A stretch of 21,310 nucleotides of DNA. Source: Calditrichota bacterium (GTDB taxonomy: Bacteria; Calditrichota; Calditrichia; RBG-13-44-9; J075). Every line of letters starts with the position of its first letter. The first letter of the stretch is position 1. Both the position numbers and the translations under genes were made by a program. Positions 1 through 8,949 of the stretch are shown piece by piece. The notes under the pieces are model-generated. The model saw only the letters and a program-made list of their open reading frames with translations, was not told where the DNA came from and did not search any database. The stretch covers positions 1 through 21,310 of the forward strand of contig RFIL01000281.1 in the NCBI GenBank assembly GCA_003695285.1, written 5' to 3'.

Positions 1-21
1 AACATCAACACTTGCTGAAGG

Positions 22-1185
22 TTACTTAACAATAATCCTCGGAATATCACTATTAATCCGGGAAACAATCTCATAATTAATGGTTCCACTCCAGTTTGCC
101 AGCTCATCGGCGGTAATTTGTTCTTTTCCCTGGTTTCCAATGAGAACCACCTCATCCTCCAGTTTGACCTTTGGGATATCGGTGACATCTACCATCATCA
201 AATTCATGCACACCCTTCCTCGTACCGGCGCCCGTTTGCCGTGTACCAGCACATACCCCTGATTGGACAATCCTCGATCATATCCGTCGGAATAGCCCAC
301 CGGGATTACCGCAATGCGAGTTTTTCGGGTTGTCTTAAAGGTTCTCCCATAACCAATGGTGTGTTCGGCATCCACCCATTTTAACTGAGTGATTCGGGCT
401 TTCCAGGTGAGTACTGGTAAGAGCAGTTTTTCGCCATTTTTTTCACCATTCTTTTTGTAGGATTCAAAGGTTTCTCGCGAGGGCCACAATCCATATTGTC
501 CGATCCCCAGTCGGACCATGTCCATGTGAGTATCGGGAAAAAGCAGTATCGCAGCGGTACAGGCGATATGTCGCTTTAAAATGGGGAACCCGGAATCTTT
601 GATGATTTTTACCATCTGATTAAAGGTGTATTTCTGAAAATTGGCATAGTCATGATTAGTGGTGTCTTCTATATTGGCAAAGTGAGTATAAACCGCTTCC
701 AGAACAACCCGCGGGGTATTTTTTAATTTGGTGATATACCAGTCCAACTCACTGGCGTCAATCCCCTGACGGTAGGTACCGGTCTCCAGTTTAAGATGGA
801 TTCGTGCCAGGGCTGAGAGTCGTGTGGTGATTTGATCCAAACGCTCTACGGTCTCCCGGTTGAAAACCACAATACGAAATTTTTCCTGCACGGCTTCTTC
901 CAGGCGATTCAGGGGAATGTGCCCCATTATTAAAATGGGCTGGTGAAACCCGGCTCTTCGCAATCGTAATGCTTCATCAATGGAATGCACACAGAAGGAA
1001 TCGGCGCCATGTTTCATCGCCAGACGAGCAATGGACTGCCATCCATGACCATAGGCATTGGCTTTCACCACTACCGATAACTCAGTTTTTTCACCGATGA
1101 GTTTTCGAAAAAATTTCAGATTGTGTTCATAGGCGGATTCGGAGATTTCTATCCAGGTATTGTTTAAGTAATGTTGTTCCACCAT
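22..1185 (-). CDS. alr: alanine racemase
   Basis: PLP-dependent racemase that interconverts L- and D-alanine for peptidoglycan synthesis in the cytoplasm. With the start chosen here the protein is 387 aa, normal for the family (about 360-390). The PLP-binding lysine lies in VVKANAYGHG (Lys41), and the second catalytic base is the Tyr of TIGYGRTF in the C-terminal barrel domain, followed by the typical VIPVGYSDGYDR and CMNLMMVDVT segments. The frame stays open upstream to 1368, but those 61 residues do not resemble Alr and would overlap the upstream gene's stop. The ATG at 1183-1185 is preceded by an AGGTGG ribosome binding site, and family similarity begins just after it (NNTWIEIS). The gene lies 142 nt downstream of the barrel gene on the same strand. 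The function is secure; only the start is inferred. Confidence 0.95.
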   Translation of the reverse strand: MVEQHYLNNTWIEISESAYEHNLKFFRKLIGEKTELSVVVKANAYGHGWQSIARLAMKHGADSFCVHSIDEALRLRRAGFHQPILIMGHIPLNRLEEAVQEKFRIVVFNRETVERLDQITTRLSALARIHLKLETGTYRQGIDASELDWYITKLKNTPRVVLEAVYTHFANIEDTTNHDYANFQKYTFNQMVKIIKDSGFPILKRHIACTAAILLFPDTHMDMVRLGIGQYGLWPSRETFESYKKNGEKNGEKLLLPVLTWKARITQLKWVDAEHTIGYGRTFKTTRKTRIAVIPVGYSDGYDRGLSNQGYVLVHGKRAPVRGRVCMNLMMVDVTDIPKVKLEDEVVLIGNQGKEQITADELANWSGTINYEIVSRINSDIPRIIVK

Positions 1186-1226
1186 AAGCAACACCACCTG
1201 CTTTGTGTTTACCCCGTTTAAAAATA

Positions 1227-1255
1227 AATTTAGCATCTTCCCCGGGAGATACCAA
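1227..1255 (-). promoter_or_regulatory. possible sigma70-type promoter for alr
   Basis: On the minus strand a TTGGTA (-35, 1250-1255) and TAAATT (-10, 1227-1232) are separated by exactly 17 nt, about 42 nt before the chosen alr start. Each hexamer matches four of six consensus bases. The site falls in the 142-nt gap after the barrel gene, so alr could be transcribed alone. This is a weak, by-eye prediction. Confidence 0.3.
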
Positions 1256-1327
1256 ATCACTTGATGAAGGAGCTTTCTTCTGATATCAACATTAAGAATT
1301 TTTGCTTTAAAATTTATCAGGCCTTCA

Positions 1328-3055
1328 TCAGTCAAAGAGAAGCCAATCGACTCCCAGACGAAATACAAGTAACTCCTCTCCGGTGCCCTGAATCAGACTA
1401 TAGTCCTGGGATAGTAAATTCTCCCAGATGAAAAAGAGGAGTGCTTTTTTAAAATGGATTTGAAATCGGAGATCTGCCAGATAATAGGGACCCGTTTCCA
1501 GTTCAGTGATACGGTATGAATACAGCAAGCGATGAAAACCAATCAAATGAAAATATCCGAGATAATGCCAGGTAAATATCCCATCGACAGGAATTTCACC
1601 AAAGAGATTCATTGCAATCTTGAGGGTGGTAATATTATTGATTTGAGGTGCATATACTTTACGATAATCAGCATTGTAGGTAAAATCGTTTTCCAGGGCA
1701 AGATGTTTACCCAGCAAACTTCCCTTCAAGCGAAGACCTCGATTCTCCAATCTCATCGTGTTCCAGCTATTGGTGAGAGGCTTATAGATGGGGTAGTTGT
1801 TCATTCTTAATACAAACGGTTCGATGGAGAAAACGAGATGCTGGGAGGGGCTCCAGTGGATGGAGAGGGCCACTTCCTCTTTCCGCATCAACCGGGAGTT
1901 CGTATAAGCCGGGATGGAATCATGGGTAAGAGTTCGCCAGAGAATTGGTGGAGCTTCTACGGTTGAATAACCAGCAATTCCCCCATTTATCCGGTTGTTT
2001 TTGAGAACAGCCAATTTAAATTCTCCAGTCAGGGCAGAGCCCAGTTCACTATGGTGGAAAACACCCAGTTGGGATTCAAAATGGGTCGTGGGATGTTTCA
2101 GTTCCAAGTGTCCGGTTATCGAGCCTTCCCCTTCCGAATAATCGGACCAGAACCGTGAAGCTTTGTTTCTCAGTAAAGCGGTTTCTCCGGAGATTCCAAG
2201 ATGGACCTTTGAAAATCGATGGTCATACTCCCCCGTCAGATGAAGGATTCGGTATCGGTTATCGCGTTGAAAATCCTGCCCGAAGGCGTAACGGTCTTCA
2301 ATGTTTTTAATCCCGGGGATTATCAACAGGGAATCGTTTTCACTTAGTTGAATCCCAATTTGACTCCATAAGAGGTGACCCACCTGCTTAAATTTGTCCC
2401 GGAAGGCACTGCCGGTTTGAGGTTCCATATTAAAGCGATGGCGTATTTGCCAGTAAAACAAATCCAGGGATACCTGATTTAAAATTTGCCAGTGTAATTG
2501 GGTGCGATAGGTTGTCACCTGTAATTTGGAGAAGTCAGAAGGTAAAGAACCATCGCTTAAAAAGTTTGAACCGGAAAGGTGAATAAAATTTTTCCTGTTG
2601 AGCTGCTGATAAAAGTTGATATCCACAAAGGAGAGATTTAACACATAATCCTGAGAGAAAACAATCCGAGTGATGGGGTGGTCAGAGAGTGCCAGCAGAG
2701 GGGAAAGTTTCTGAGAGGCGCCGGGCAGGATAGCTGTTTCACTATCCACAGCATAATAAGGCAACCATTGTTCATTCCAGAAACCCGAGAAAGGATTTTT
2801 AAAGGGATTACCGGCAACATAATATTTTTTAAACCCGGGCGGCATTCCCCGATAAGCGGTTGTGGAAAGTCTTCCCCTCTGGGCCAGAGAAAGGGGGAAA
2901 AAATCAGCGCGGAAAAAATTGTTTTCTTCTAAGGTCAAAATACCCGGTCGAGATATGGAGAGTGTGGCGGTGGAATCTATCTTTTCCTCTCCCAACGCAT
3001 CCGAGCCATGAAAACTTGCAAATAGTATGAGGAATAAAATAAATGATTGTTTCAT
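1328..3055 (-). CDS. outer-membrane beta-barrel protein with vestigial TonB-plug-like segment
   Basis: The product is 575 aa from the ATG at 3055, chosen because it opens a classic signal peptide: MKQ, then a hydrophobic stretch and a polar GSDALG cleavage region. A frame start at 3097 would bury this signal behind 14 residues. The mature part is rich in alternating aromatic and polar strands and ends in FRLGVDWLLFD, like the last strand of TonB-dependent receptors, which suggests Bam-mediated insertion in the outer membrane. Residues about 58-116 (AYRGMPPG, YVAGNPFKNPFSG, ETAILPGAS) resemble the core of a TonB plug (RG..., DG..LN.P..G, E...PGA), but the plug is short and I see no TonB box. 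It may be a plug-reduced receptor or a porin-like protein; the substrate is unknown. No partner gene lies beside it. The outer-membrane call is good; the family assignment is inference. Confidence 0.65.
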   Translation of the reverse strand: MKQSFILFLILFASFHGSDALGEEKIDSTATLSISRPGILTLEENNFFRADFFPLSLAQRGRLSTTAYRGMPPGFKKYYVAGNPFKNPFSGFWNEQWLPYYAVDSETAILPGASQKLSPLLALSDHPITRIVFSQDYVLNLSFVDINFYQQLNRKNFIHLSGSNFLSDGSLPSDFSKLQVTTYRTQLHWQILNQVSLDLFYWQIRHRFNMEPQTGSAFRDKFKQVGHLLWSQIGIQLSENDSLLIIPGIKNIEDRYAFGQDFQRDNRYRILHLTGEYDHRFSKVHLGISGETALLRNKASRFWSDYSEGEGSITGHLELKHPTTHFESQLGVFHHSELGSALTGEFKLAVLKNNRINGGIAGYSTVEAPPILWRTLTHDSIPAYTNSRLMRKEEVALSIHWSPSQHLVFSIEPFVLRMNNYPIYKPLTNSWNTMRLENRGLRLKGSLLGKHLALENDFTYNADYRKVYAPQINNITTLKIAMNLFGEIPVDGIFTWHYLGYFHLIGFHRLLYSYRITELETGPYYLADLRFQIHFKKALLFFIWENLLSQDYSLIQGTGEELLVFRLGVDWLLFD

Positions 3056-3435
3056 CTCTTTTTTGAATCCCGGATCACACCATTTTAAGATATACATTAC
3101 AGCGGTAGAGAAATCTGTTTTTCCTTTTTCAGCATTTATTTTCAGTTGGGCATTTTCAAAGAGACAGAGTCACTATTCGAGTGTTCATTTCAAACTCGAT
3201 GAGGGATATTCTGTTGGTAAGGGGCTGGTGATTGAATCAACCAAATATTCTTTCTTATTGCCCGCTCTACAACCAACCAATATTCAAACACGACTCCGAT
3301 CCATTTCATCCATTAAGTTTGGTAAGAAGCTCTCACCTGGAAAAAAAATATAAGCTCAGGGGAAATATAAACAAAGAACGGAAAATTTATAACCGGAAAC
3401 TTTAATTGAAGAATTCCAATTCCATGAGATGGATA
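3056..3435. other. intergenic region, no gene seen
   Basis: This 380-nt AT-rich gap lies between the barrel gene and the esterase gene, both on the minus strand. It should carry the barrel gene's promoter, but I cannot place one convincingly. Weak complementary segments at 3395-3417 (GGAA/TTCC and CTT/AAG pairs) are followed on the minus strand by AT-rich DNA and could be a poor terminator for the esterase gene. Open frames here lack a ribosome binding site and protein-like composition. Confidence 0.5.
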
Positions 3436-4098
3436 TCATTTCAATTCAGAGAGGAGCGTGGATAATTTTTTCAGGAGAGGCGGGTCGATGCGATGTCCAC
3501 CATCAAAGAAATGAATTTGATAAGAAATTCCGCTATCCTGTAATCTTTTCTCCTCACGGGTTAATCGAGAGGTGGGGATAAATTCATCCTTTTTCCCCAG
3601 AACTAATTGAAGTGGTCTTTTCTGGAATAATGGTTGAAGTTGAGTCAGGTCGATTTCCGAAGGTATTTCACCTGCCCACAGGATGACGAGCTCTGGTGAT
3701 GGTTTCCCCCGGGTTATCCAGCGCATGGCTGTGGAGGTTCCCTGAGAAAATCCCAGTACCACCAGCTTGAAGGGAGTCGTTATTTTTTTCTGGATGTAGG
3801 AATAAAGGATATCCAGATATTTGATGTAATCCTCCATTTCCACATTCCGGTCTTCGCGGGTCATCCATGTTGCTCCAACCCGTTGATGATCATCATCCAG
3901 GTAGAACCGGGACAGGGCTTCGGGTGCAACGATGAGCCGTTGAGGGGTAACAATCCCTTTAAAATGTTTGATGAAGTATTTTGCCAGTTGGCCATAACCG
4001 TGAAGTACAAACCAGATTTCATCAATATCAGGGGTGATATCACCTGAGGTATAAAATCGTGCGCTACGGGGTACAATGATATGTTTTTCTTTCATCAA
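3436..4098 (-). CDS. alpha/beta-hydrolase, phospholipase/carboxylesterase family
   Basis: A 220-aa serine hydrolase of the Abhydrolase_2 (carboxylesterase/lysophospholipase-like) type, probably cytoplasmic as no signal peptide is visible. The oxyanion-hole region is VLHGYGQ (residues 31-37), the nucleophile is Ser118 in GFSQG, and Asp171 (GKKDEF) and His202 (DGGHRI) complete the triad at the expected spacings. Length is normal for the family. It begins 22 nt after the rsmB stop on the same strand, so the two are probably cotranscribed, though no functional link is obvious. MM at the N terminus allows a start one codon later. The substrate cannot be read from the sequence; short-chain esters or acylated proteins are known for the family. 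Confidence 0.85.
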   Translation of the reverse strand: MMKEKHIIVPRSARFYTSGDITPDIDEIWFVLHGYGQLAKYFIKHFKGIVTPQRLIVAPEALSRFYLDDDHQRVGATWMTREDRNVEMEDYIKYLDILYSYIQKKITTPFKLVVLGFSQGTSTAMRWITRGKPSPELVILWAGEIPSEIDLTQLQPLFQKRPLQLVLGKKDEFIPTSRLTREEKRLQDSGISYQIHFFDGGHRIDPPLLKKLSTLLSELK

Positions 4099-4120
4099 CG
4101 CCTGTCAGAATTAACCACTA

Positions 4121-5548
4121 TCATCGAGCAACTTTTCTTAATCTTACTGCAAAACTGCCATCACAGTGATGGCGATGGGGAAAGGTTCTTACCGCGTCAT
4201 TTTCCCAGAGATATCCTGAGGGGAGGTCATTGGTGAGTTTGTCTTGAATGAAATCCGGAAACCGTTCCAAGAATGTTTTAACCACCTGTTCATTTTCCTC
4301 CACATCAATTGTACAGGTGCTATAGACCAAAACGCCCCCTACTTTTAATGATTTGGCCGCAGATTCCAGCAGTTGGAGCTGCAGATCGTGCATGTTCTTA
4401 ATATCATTCAGGGTTCGTTTCCATTTAAGATCGACACGTTTATTTAACACCCCGAATCCGGTACAGGGAGCATCGAGTAGAATTTTGTCAAACTCCTTGT
4501 CGGAAGGGATATGCAAAGCGTCAGCCGTAACCACGATTGCATTTTCCACCCCAAGACGTGTCAGGTTATCCTGAAGGAGGCGTGCACGATTGGGATGTTT
4601 TTCCAGGGCCAGAAAAACACCCTGATTTTGCATTTTTTCTCCGATATATCCGGCTTTTCCTCCGGGGGCAGCACACATATCAAGAACCATTTCTCCCGGT
4701 CGGGGATCTAACAAGCGAACCGGGATACCCGTGCTAACATCCTGCACAGAAACCCACCCTTTTTTTAGAAAATCCAGTTTTCGGAACTCCGAAAAATCAT
4801 CTATCCACACAAATTCTGGAAAATCCGGATGCACTTCATAGGGAATCTGATGTTCATCAAGGGTTTTGAAAAATTCATCTTTGTTAATCAGTAAATGGTT
4901 TAAGCGAACGGAAAGCCGGGGACGCTCATTGTTTGCTTTGCAAAGGAGAATAGTTTCGTCAATACCCCATTGTTCTATCCAGCGCTGGATCAGCCAGAAG
5001 GGATGAGAATAAGTGACTGCCAGCCGCTCCAGATAATCCAGCTCCAATTCCATGAATTCCAGCTTTTTTTGCTGACGAAGGTAATTCCTTAATATTGCAT
5101 TCACCAGATTTGCCGTCTTTTGATTATAACGATTTTTGGAAATTTCCACCGCCTCGTTTAGAACGGCATAAGGAGGAATTTTGTCCAGGAAAATTAATTG
5201 GTAGATGGATGAGCGCAGATTGTTCTTTACATCCGGGATAAGGGTTTCGAATTCTCCCACGTATAATTGGCGGATGATCCAGTCCAGTTTATATCTCCAG
5301 CGCAAGACACCATTGACAACCTCGGTAATCAGAGCCCGGTCATTTTCATTAAATTCATCAATTTCACGCTCCAGAAGCTTATCGGTATAAGCCTGTCGAG
5401 TATCCACCCGGGTAAGAATTTCAATGATTTTACTGCGAGCGTTGATTTGCGACTCAATTTCTGGTGGTGTCCCCGTATCGCCGGAGGAAACATTTTCATC
5501 AGGTTGATGACTTCTGTCATTCTGATTTAAATTACTCTCGTCTGTCAT
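4121..5548 (-). CDS. rsmB: 16S rRNA (cytosine-967-C5)-methyltransferase
   Basis: A 475-aa SAM-dependent methyltransferase that makes m5C in 16S rRNA (position 967 in E. coli numbering). Residues about 37-165 form the NusB-like RNA-binding domain (ARSKIIEIL, TEVVNGVLRWR, AVLNEAVEISKN), followed by the catalytic domain. The SAM motif is DMCAAPGGKAG (about 290-300). The two catalytic cysteines are visible: Cys362 in LDAPCTGFGVL and Cys412 in VYSTCTIDVEENE. The end, RTFPHRHHCDGSFAVRL, is typical of the family. The first 35 or so residues are a polar, probably disordered extension with no alternative Met before residue 166; the true start could be a later GTG or TTG, as the upstream ribosome binding site is weak. 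It heads a probable two-gene operon with the esterase. Confidence 0.95.
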   Translation of the reverse strand: MTDESNLNQNDRSHQPDENVSSGDTGTPPEIESQINARSKIIEILTRVDTRQAYTDKLLEREIDEFNENDRALITEVVNGVLRWRYKLDWIIRQLYVGEFETLIPDVKNNLRSSIYQLIFLDKIPPYAVLNEAVEISKNRYNQKTANLVNAILRNYLRQQKKLEFMELELDYLERLAVTYSHPFWLIQRWIEQWGIDETILLCKANNERPRLSVRLNHLLINKDEFFKTLDEHQIPYEVHPDFPEFVWIDDFSEFRKLDFLKKGWVSVQDVSTGIPVRLLDPRPGEMVLDMCAAPGGKAGYIGEKMQNQGVFLALEKHPNRARLLQDNLTRLGVENAIVVTADALHIPSDKEFDKILLDAPCTGFGVLNKRVDLKWKRTLNDIKNMHDLQLQLLESAAKSLKVGGVLVYSTCTIDVEENEQVVKTFLERFPDFIQDKLTNDLPSGYLWENDAVRTFPHRHHCDGSFAVRLRKVAR

Positions 5549-5865
5549 GGTATTTCCAGCTTGATGTTTACTTAATTATTCCCCAAAATATTACTTATTA
5601 TGGAACTCATCTCTTTGTAATTAGAAGCGGATGACCTTCTACGAAGTTCCCAACACAAGATTTTCCACATTCCGTTTTCAGGTCTCTAAATTTAATTTTC
5701 TTTAAAAAAACTTAGTATCCGAATTATCTCTGGTTCCTTCTGAATCACAGGTATTAGACAATATACAAAAAGAAAATGCGAATTGGGAAAAATATTTTTG
5801 AGTGCCGGGGCTCATCCAGAAGGGAGATTGTTAGGTGTAACGATTGTCGGAGAGCGATCAAATGT
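5549..5865. other. intergenic region, no gene seen
   Basis: This 317-nt AT-rich gap separates the uspA-like gene from rsmB, both on the minus strand. It must hold the end of the uspA transcript and the rsmB promoter, yet I see no strong hairpin with a T-tract and no convincing pair of promoter hexamers. No open frame here looks like a gene. Confidence 0.5.
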
Positions 5866-6765
5866 TTATTGAAATCTGGTTGTTCGTTTAACGGTGAGAA
5901 CCGGACAGGTTGCCCATCGAATCACTTTTTCGGCTGTGCTTCCCATTAATAAATATTCCAGTCCGGTCAAACCGTGGGTGGCAATTACCAGGAGGTCAAT
6001 ATCTTTTTCTTTAACAAAATCCACAATTTCTTTATGAGCCGGGCCTTCCCGAACCACAATCTCCTCAATGGCGGATTCGTCAACAAAGTCCGATACAAAT
6101 TCTCTGAGTTGTTCTCGGGCCAGAGAATGGAGATTCTCATCAACCGGTGGTAGCTCTGCCTCTTCAGTATAAAATGAAGGGTAGACTTCTCGTTCGATAA
6201 CGTGGAGTAATACCAGTTTTGCCTGGTAACGAACGGCAATTTCGTTTGCCCACATCAGCGCCTCAGTGGAATAGATAGAAAAGTCTACAGGAACCAGTAT
6301 TCTGTGGATAGCATTGTTTTCAACCGTTCGGTGAATAGTAAGGACCGGAACCGGAGAGTTCCTTACCATCTTTTCAGCGACACTGCCCTGGACAAAATGA
6401 CGTAAACCGGTTTTTCCGTGGGTGCCCATGACTACCAGGTCAAAATTTTTCTCATGAACAAATTCCAGCAAAGTGTCTGCCGGTGAAATACCTCTCATCA
6501 ACACTGAATTGATGTTGAGATTTTCCTGTTTGACAATCCGGGATTGTTCTTCCAATTGGCGGTGAATCTCTTGCTCTTTTTCTTTAACCAGCTGTTCAAA
6601 GGCTTCCATTCGATTGCTTTTCCCGACATCTTCTTGATAAAAAAGCAATACATGGATGAGGGTGATATCTGCTTTAAAATATTCTCCCAGAAGTAAAGCC
6701 CATTCTACAGCTTTCTGTGAGTTTTCACTGAAATCCACCGGTACCAATATTTTAGTAATTTCCAT
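5866..6765 (-). CDS. tandem-domain universal stress protein
   Basis: A 299-aa cytoplasmic protein made of two UspA domains in tandem (about 1-147 and 153-299), each opening with the hallmark ILVPVDFS strand. Domain 1 carries a full ATP-binding motif G-2x-G-9x-G-S (GTHG, then GS, residues 114-128). In domain 2 the first Gly is Ala (ATHG...GS, 262-276), so nucleotide binding there may be altered. The start at 6765 has a GAGG ribosome binding site at 5-nt spacing; an upstream in-frame Met at 6804 would add a cysteine-rich, un-Usp-like 13 residues. The family acts in stress survival, often by nucleotide sensing; the specific role here is unknown. It lies downstream of the OPT transporter gene but is separated from it by a terminator, so it is probably a single-gene unit. 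Confidence 0.9.
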   Translation of the reverse strand: MEITKILVPVDFSENSQKAVEWALLLGEYFKADITLIHVLLFYQEDVGKSNRMEAFEQLVKEKEQEIHRQLEEQSRIVKQENLNINSVLMRGISPADTLLEFVHEKNFDLVVMGTHGKTGLRHFVQGSVAEKMVRNSPVPVLTIHRTVENNAIHRILVPVDFSIYSTEALMWANEIAVRYQAKLVLLHVIEREVYPSFYTEEAELPPVDENLHSLAREQLREFVSDFVDESAIEEIVVREGPAHKEIVDFVKEKDIDLLVIATHGLTGLEYLLMGSTAEKVIRWATCPVLTVKRTTRFQ

Positions 6766-6810
6766 AATACCCTCAGTAAAGCAACGACACCTTAACTTAG
6801 CCACTTGCTC

Positions 6811-6840
6811 CTTCCCAATGGAATTTAATCATTTGGGAAG
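6811..6840. promoter_or_regulatory. inverted repeat upstream of uspA-like gene
   Basis: Perfect 8-bp arms CTTCCCAA (6811-6818) and TTGGGAAG (6833-6840) flank a 14-nt AT-rich spacer, 45 nt upstream of the UspA start. No T-tract follows on either strand that fits a terminator, so an operator or a 5'-leader hairpin is more likely. The function is inferred from position only. Confidence 0.35.
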
Positions 6841-6884
6841 AATATGGAACACTTTTTTCTTTAAATTCATGTCTTCGATGTCAG

Positions 6885-6926
6885 GAAAATAACTCCACTC
6901 ATCTGTGCCATGACAGACGAGTGGAG
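6885..6926 (-). terminator. rho-independent terminator of the OPT transporter gene
   Basis: A stem of 14 bp (6893-6906 with 6913-6926, loop GCCATG) starts 49 nt past the OPT stop. Read on the minus strand, the single non-Watson-Crick position becomes a G-U pair and the stem is followed by TTATTTT, so it works in the direction of the transporter transcript. This separates the transporter from the uspA-like gene. Confidence 0.85.
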
Positions 6927-6975
6927 CAAGATAGTTATCAGGAGATTTATCAATCCTGCCTCAATAGGTCAGTGA

Positions 6976-8949
6976 TTAACTCGATTGATTATTCTCTTTT
7001 GCTGCCTTCATAGGGACCCAAACCAGGAGATACAGAATACCGATGAAGGCAATGAGGCCCAACCAGGCGGAAGGGTGTTCGAGGCCATAGTTTCGAAGGG
7101 AGAAGGAGCTACCATAATAACTCAAAATTCCAAATAAAATCGCGATGGCAACCGCCATCAAGGCTCCTCCCGCAATTAATCCCGAAGCGATTAATACCCC
7201 TACATTTTCAGCTTTGGCTTTTTCTTCCTCGCTAGCATCATTCTTTTCCATTAATTTGGTATGGATCCATTTAAAGATGCCTCCCACAAAAATGGCCGCT
7301 GTGGAGCTAAAGGGAAGATACATTCCCACGGCAATCAACATGGGAGAGGGAGCATTGATCAGGATTAATCCAATAGCTAGAAACATTCCGGCGATCACGA
7401 GAGCCCAGGCCATTTCACCTTCAACAATCCCTTTAGCCATTAATGCCATTAATCCGGCCTGGGGTGCAGGTAAGTTTGCACTCCCGATCACATAAGCGTT
7501 ATGCATCCACTGCATGGGAAAAGCTAAGAACAGTGAAGCAACAATGACCCCCACAATTTCAGCAATTTGCATTTTCCGTGGAGTTCCTCCCAGGATGTGC
7601 CCCACCTTGAGATCCTGCATCATATCACCAGCAATCCCGGCTGTGCAACAGACGATACCGGCTACTCCCAGAACGGCTGCCACCCCGGCGTTACCGGTAA
7701 CCCCGATAAACACCAGCACCAGAGCCGCGATGAGTAAGGAGGAGAGGGTTAACCCACTGATGGGGTTGTTGGAACTACCGACGACACCTACCAGGTATCC
7801 GGCGACAGCGGCAAAGAAGAAACCCAGGATAGCCATCAGAACCGTCAGGGTTACGGCCCCGGGGATGGAATCACTGAAGTTGTAATAAAGAAAGAAAAGA
7901 GGAATCATGATGATGGCGATGGTGATAAGAATTTTTTTAAAATCGAGATCCAGTTCGATTCGTCGCACTGCTTCCGAATGTTCTTTTGCCAGAGAAAGAT
8001 CATGAAATGCTTTGGTGATTCCGGTGATGAGAGCATTTCGCATATTATAGAGTGTGTGGAAGGCCGCGACAATCATGGTTCCTACAGCCAGGGGGCGGAT
8101 CTGGCGGAGCCAGACCATTTCGGCAATGTCCAGCCAGCTTTCTCCTTTAGCAGCTAAATCGGCGAGGGTTGGATTCAAAAAAACCGCTGCAGGCACCAGG
8201 AATAACCAACCTAATACAGCACCGGCAAATAAGACCGCCGAGACCCTTAACCCGACAATAAAACCGACTCCCATCAGAATCGGATCTGCTGCCGGGGACT
8301 CAAAGAAAAACCCTCCTTTGTAGGTGAGTTTTTGATGGAGGATTTCAATCTTGGCATCGGCCATGGTAACAAATTTACGTGCGGAATCCTGAACAAACTG
8401 AATACCTCGAGAATTTTTGAATAATTCCCAGAGGGCAGAAATACCCATACTGAAGAACAGGTATTTGGCACCGGTTTCTTTTCCCTGCCCGGCTTTGACA
8501 ATTTCTGCTGCGGCCACACTTTCCGGAAATGGTAACTCAGCTTCCGTCACCAGCGATCGCCTGAGTATAACCACGAACAAGACACCCAGTAATCCTCCTA
8601 TCAGCATAATCAAGGCGCTTTTCAGATAATCCAGTTCTGTCCAGACTCCGGTAATTAAAAAAGCCGGGATGGTAAAGATTGCCCCGGCAACCAGCGCTTC
8701 TCCCACTGAGGCAGTGGTTCGAGCTAAATTTTCTTCCAGAATGGTGCCACCCACTACTCGCAATGCTGCCATGGCAACCACAGCCGCGGGAAATATGGCT
8801 GAAACGGTTAATCCGGCTTTCATTCCCACATATGCATTTGCCGTCCCAAGAACTAATGCCATTACAACGCCCAACACCAATGCACGGATGGTAAGCTCTT
8901 TTAAATTGGTATCATCCGGTACAAAGGGCTTCATCTCCTGCTTCTCCAT
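6976..8949 (-). CDS. OPT-family oligopeptide transporter
   Basis: A 657-aa polytopic inner-membrane protein of the prokaryotic OPT family, secondary transporters of oligopeptides and, in some branches, metal chelates. Many hydrophobic segments (about 14-16) run through its length. Recognisable family segments are NAYVGMKAGLTVSAIFPAA (about 38-56), ELPFPESVAAAEIVKAG (about 138-154), SNNPISGLTLSSLL in the middle and GDMMQDLKVGHILGGTPRK. Length matches the family. The start at 8949 is preceded by GGAGG at 5-nt spacing; a Met four codons earlier has no such site. The gene is monocistronic: it starts in a divergent intergenic region shared with the helicase gene and ends at a strong terminator. 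The substrate cannot be told from the sequence. Confidence 0.93.
   Translation of the reverse strand: MEKQEMKPFVPDDTNLKELTIRALVLGVVMALVLGTANAYVGMKAGLTVSAIFPAAVVAMAALRVVGGTILEENLARTTASVGEALVAGAIFTIPAFLITGVWTELDYLKSALIMLIGGLLGVLFVVILRRSLVTEAELPFPESVAAAEIVKAGQGKETGAKYLFFSMGISALWELFKNSRGIQFVQDSARKFVTMADAKIEILHQKLTYKGGFFFESPAADPILMGVGFIVGLRVSAVLFAGAVLGWLFLVPAAVFLNPTLADLAAKGESWLDIAEMVWLRQIRPLAVGTMIVAAFHTLYNMRNALITGITKAFHDLSLAKEHSEAVRRIELDLDFKKILITIAIIMIPLFFLYYNFSDSIPGAVTLTVLMAILGFFFAAVAGYLVGVVGSSNNPISGLTLSSLLIAALVLVFIGVTGNAGVAAVLGVAGIVCCTAGIAGDMMQDLKVGHILGGTPRKMQIAEIVGVIVASLFLAFPMQWMHNAYVIGSANLPAPQAGLMALMAKGIVEGEMAWALVIAGMFLAIGLILINAPSPMLIAVGMYLPFSSTAAIFVGGIFKWIHTKLMEKNDASEEEKAKAENVGVLIASGLIAGGALMAVAIAILFGILSYYGSSFSLRNYGLEHPSAWLGLIAFIGILYLLVWVPMKAAKENNQSS

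Noticed and set aside
1262..1330. 9-bp inverted repeat TGATGAAGG / CCTTCATCA
   Set aside because: The arms are 51 nt apart, one overlaps the barrel gene stop, and no T-tract follows; it is probably chance.
3027..3353. 108-aa plus-strand open frame antisense to the barrel gene start
   Set aside because: It is mostly AT-rich intergenic DNA, without a ribosome binding site or protein-like pattern.
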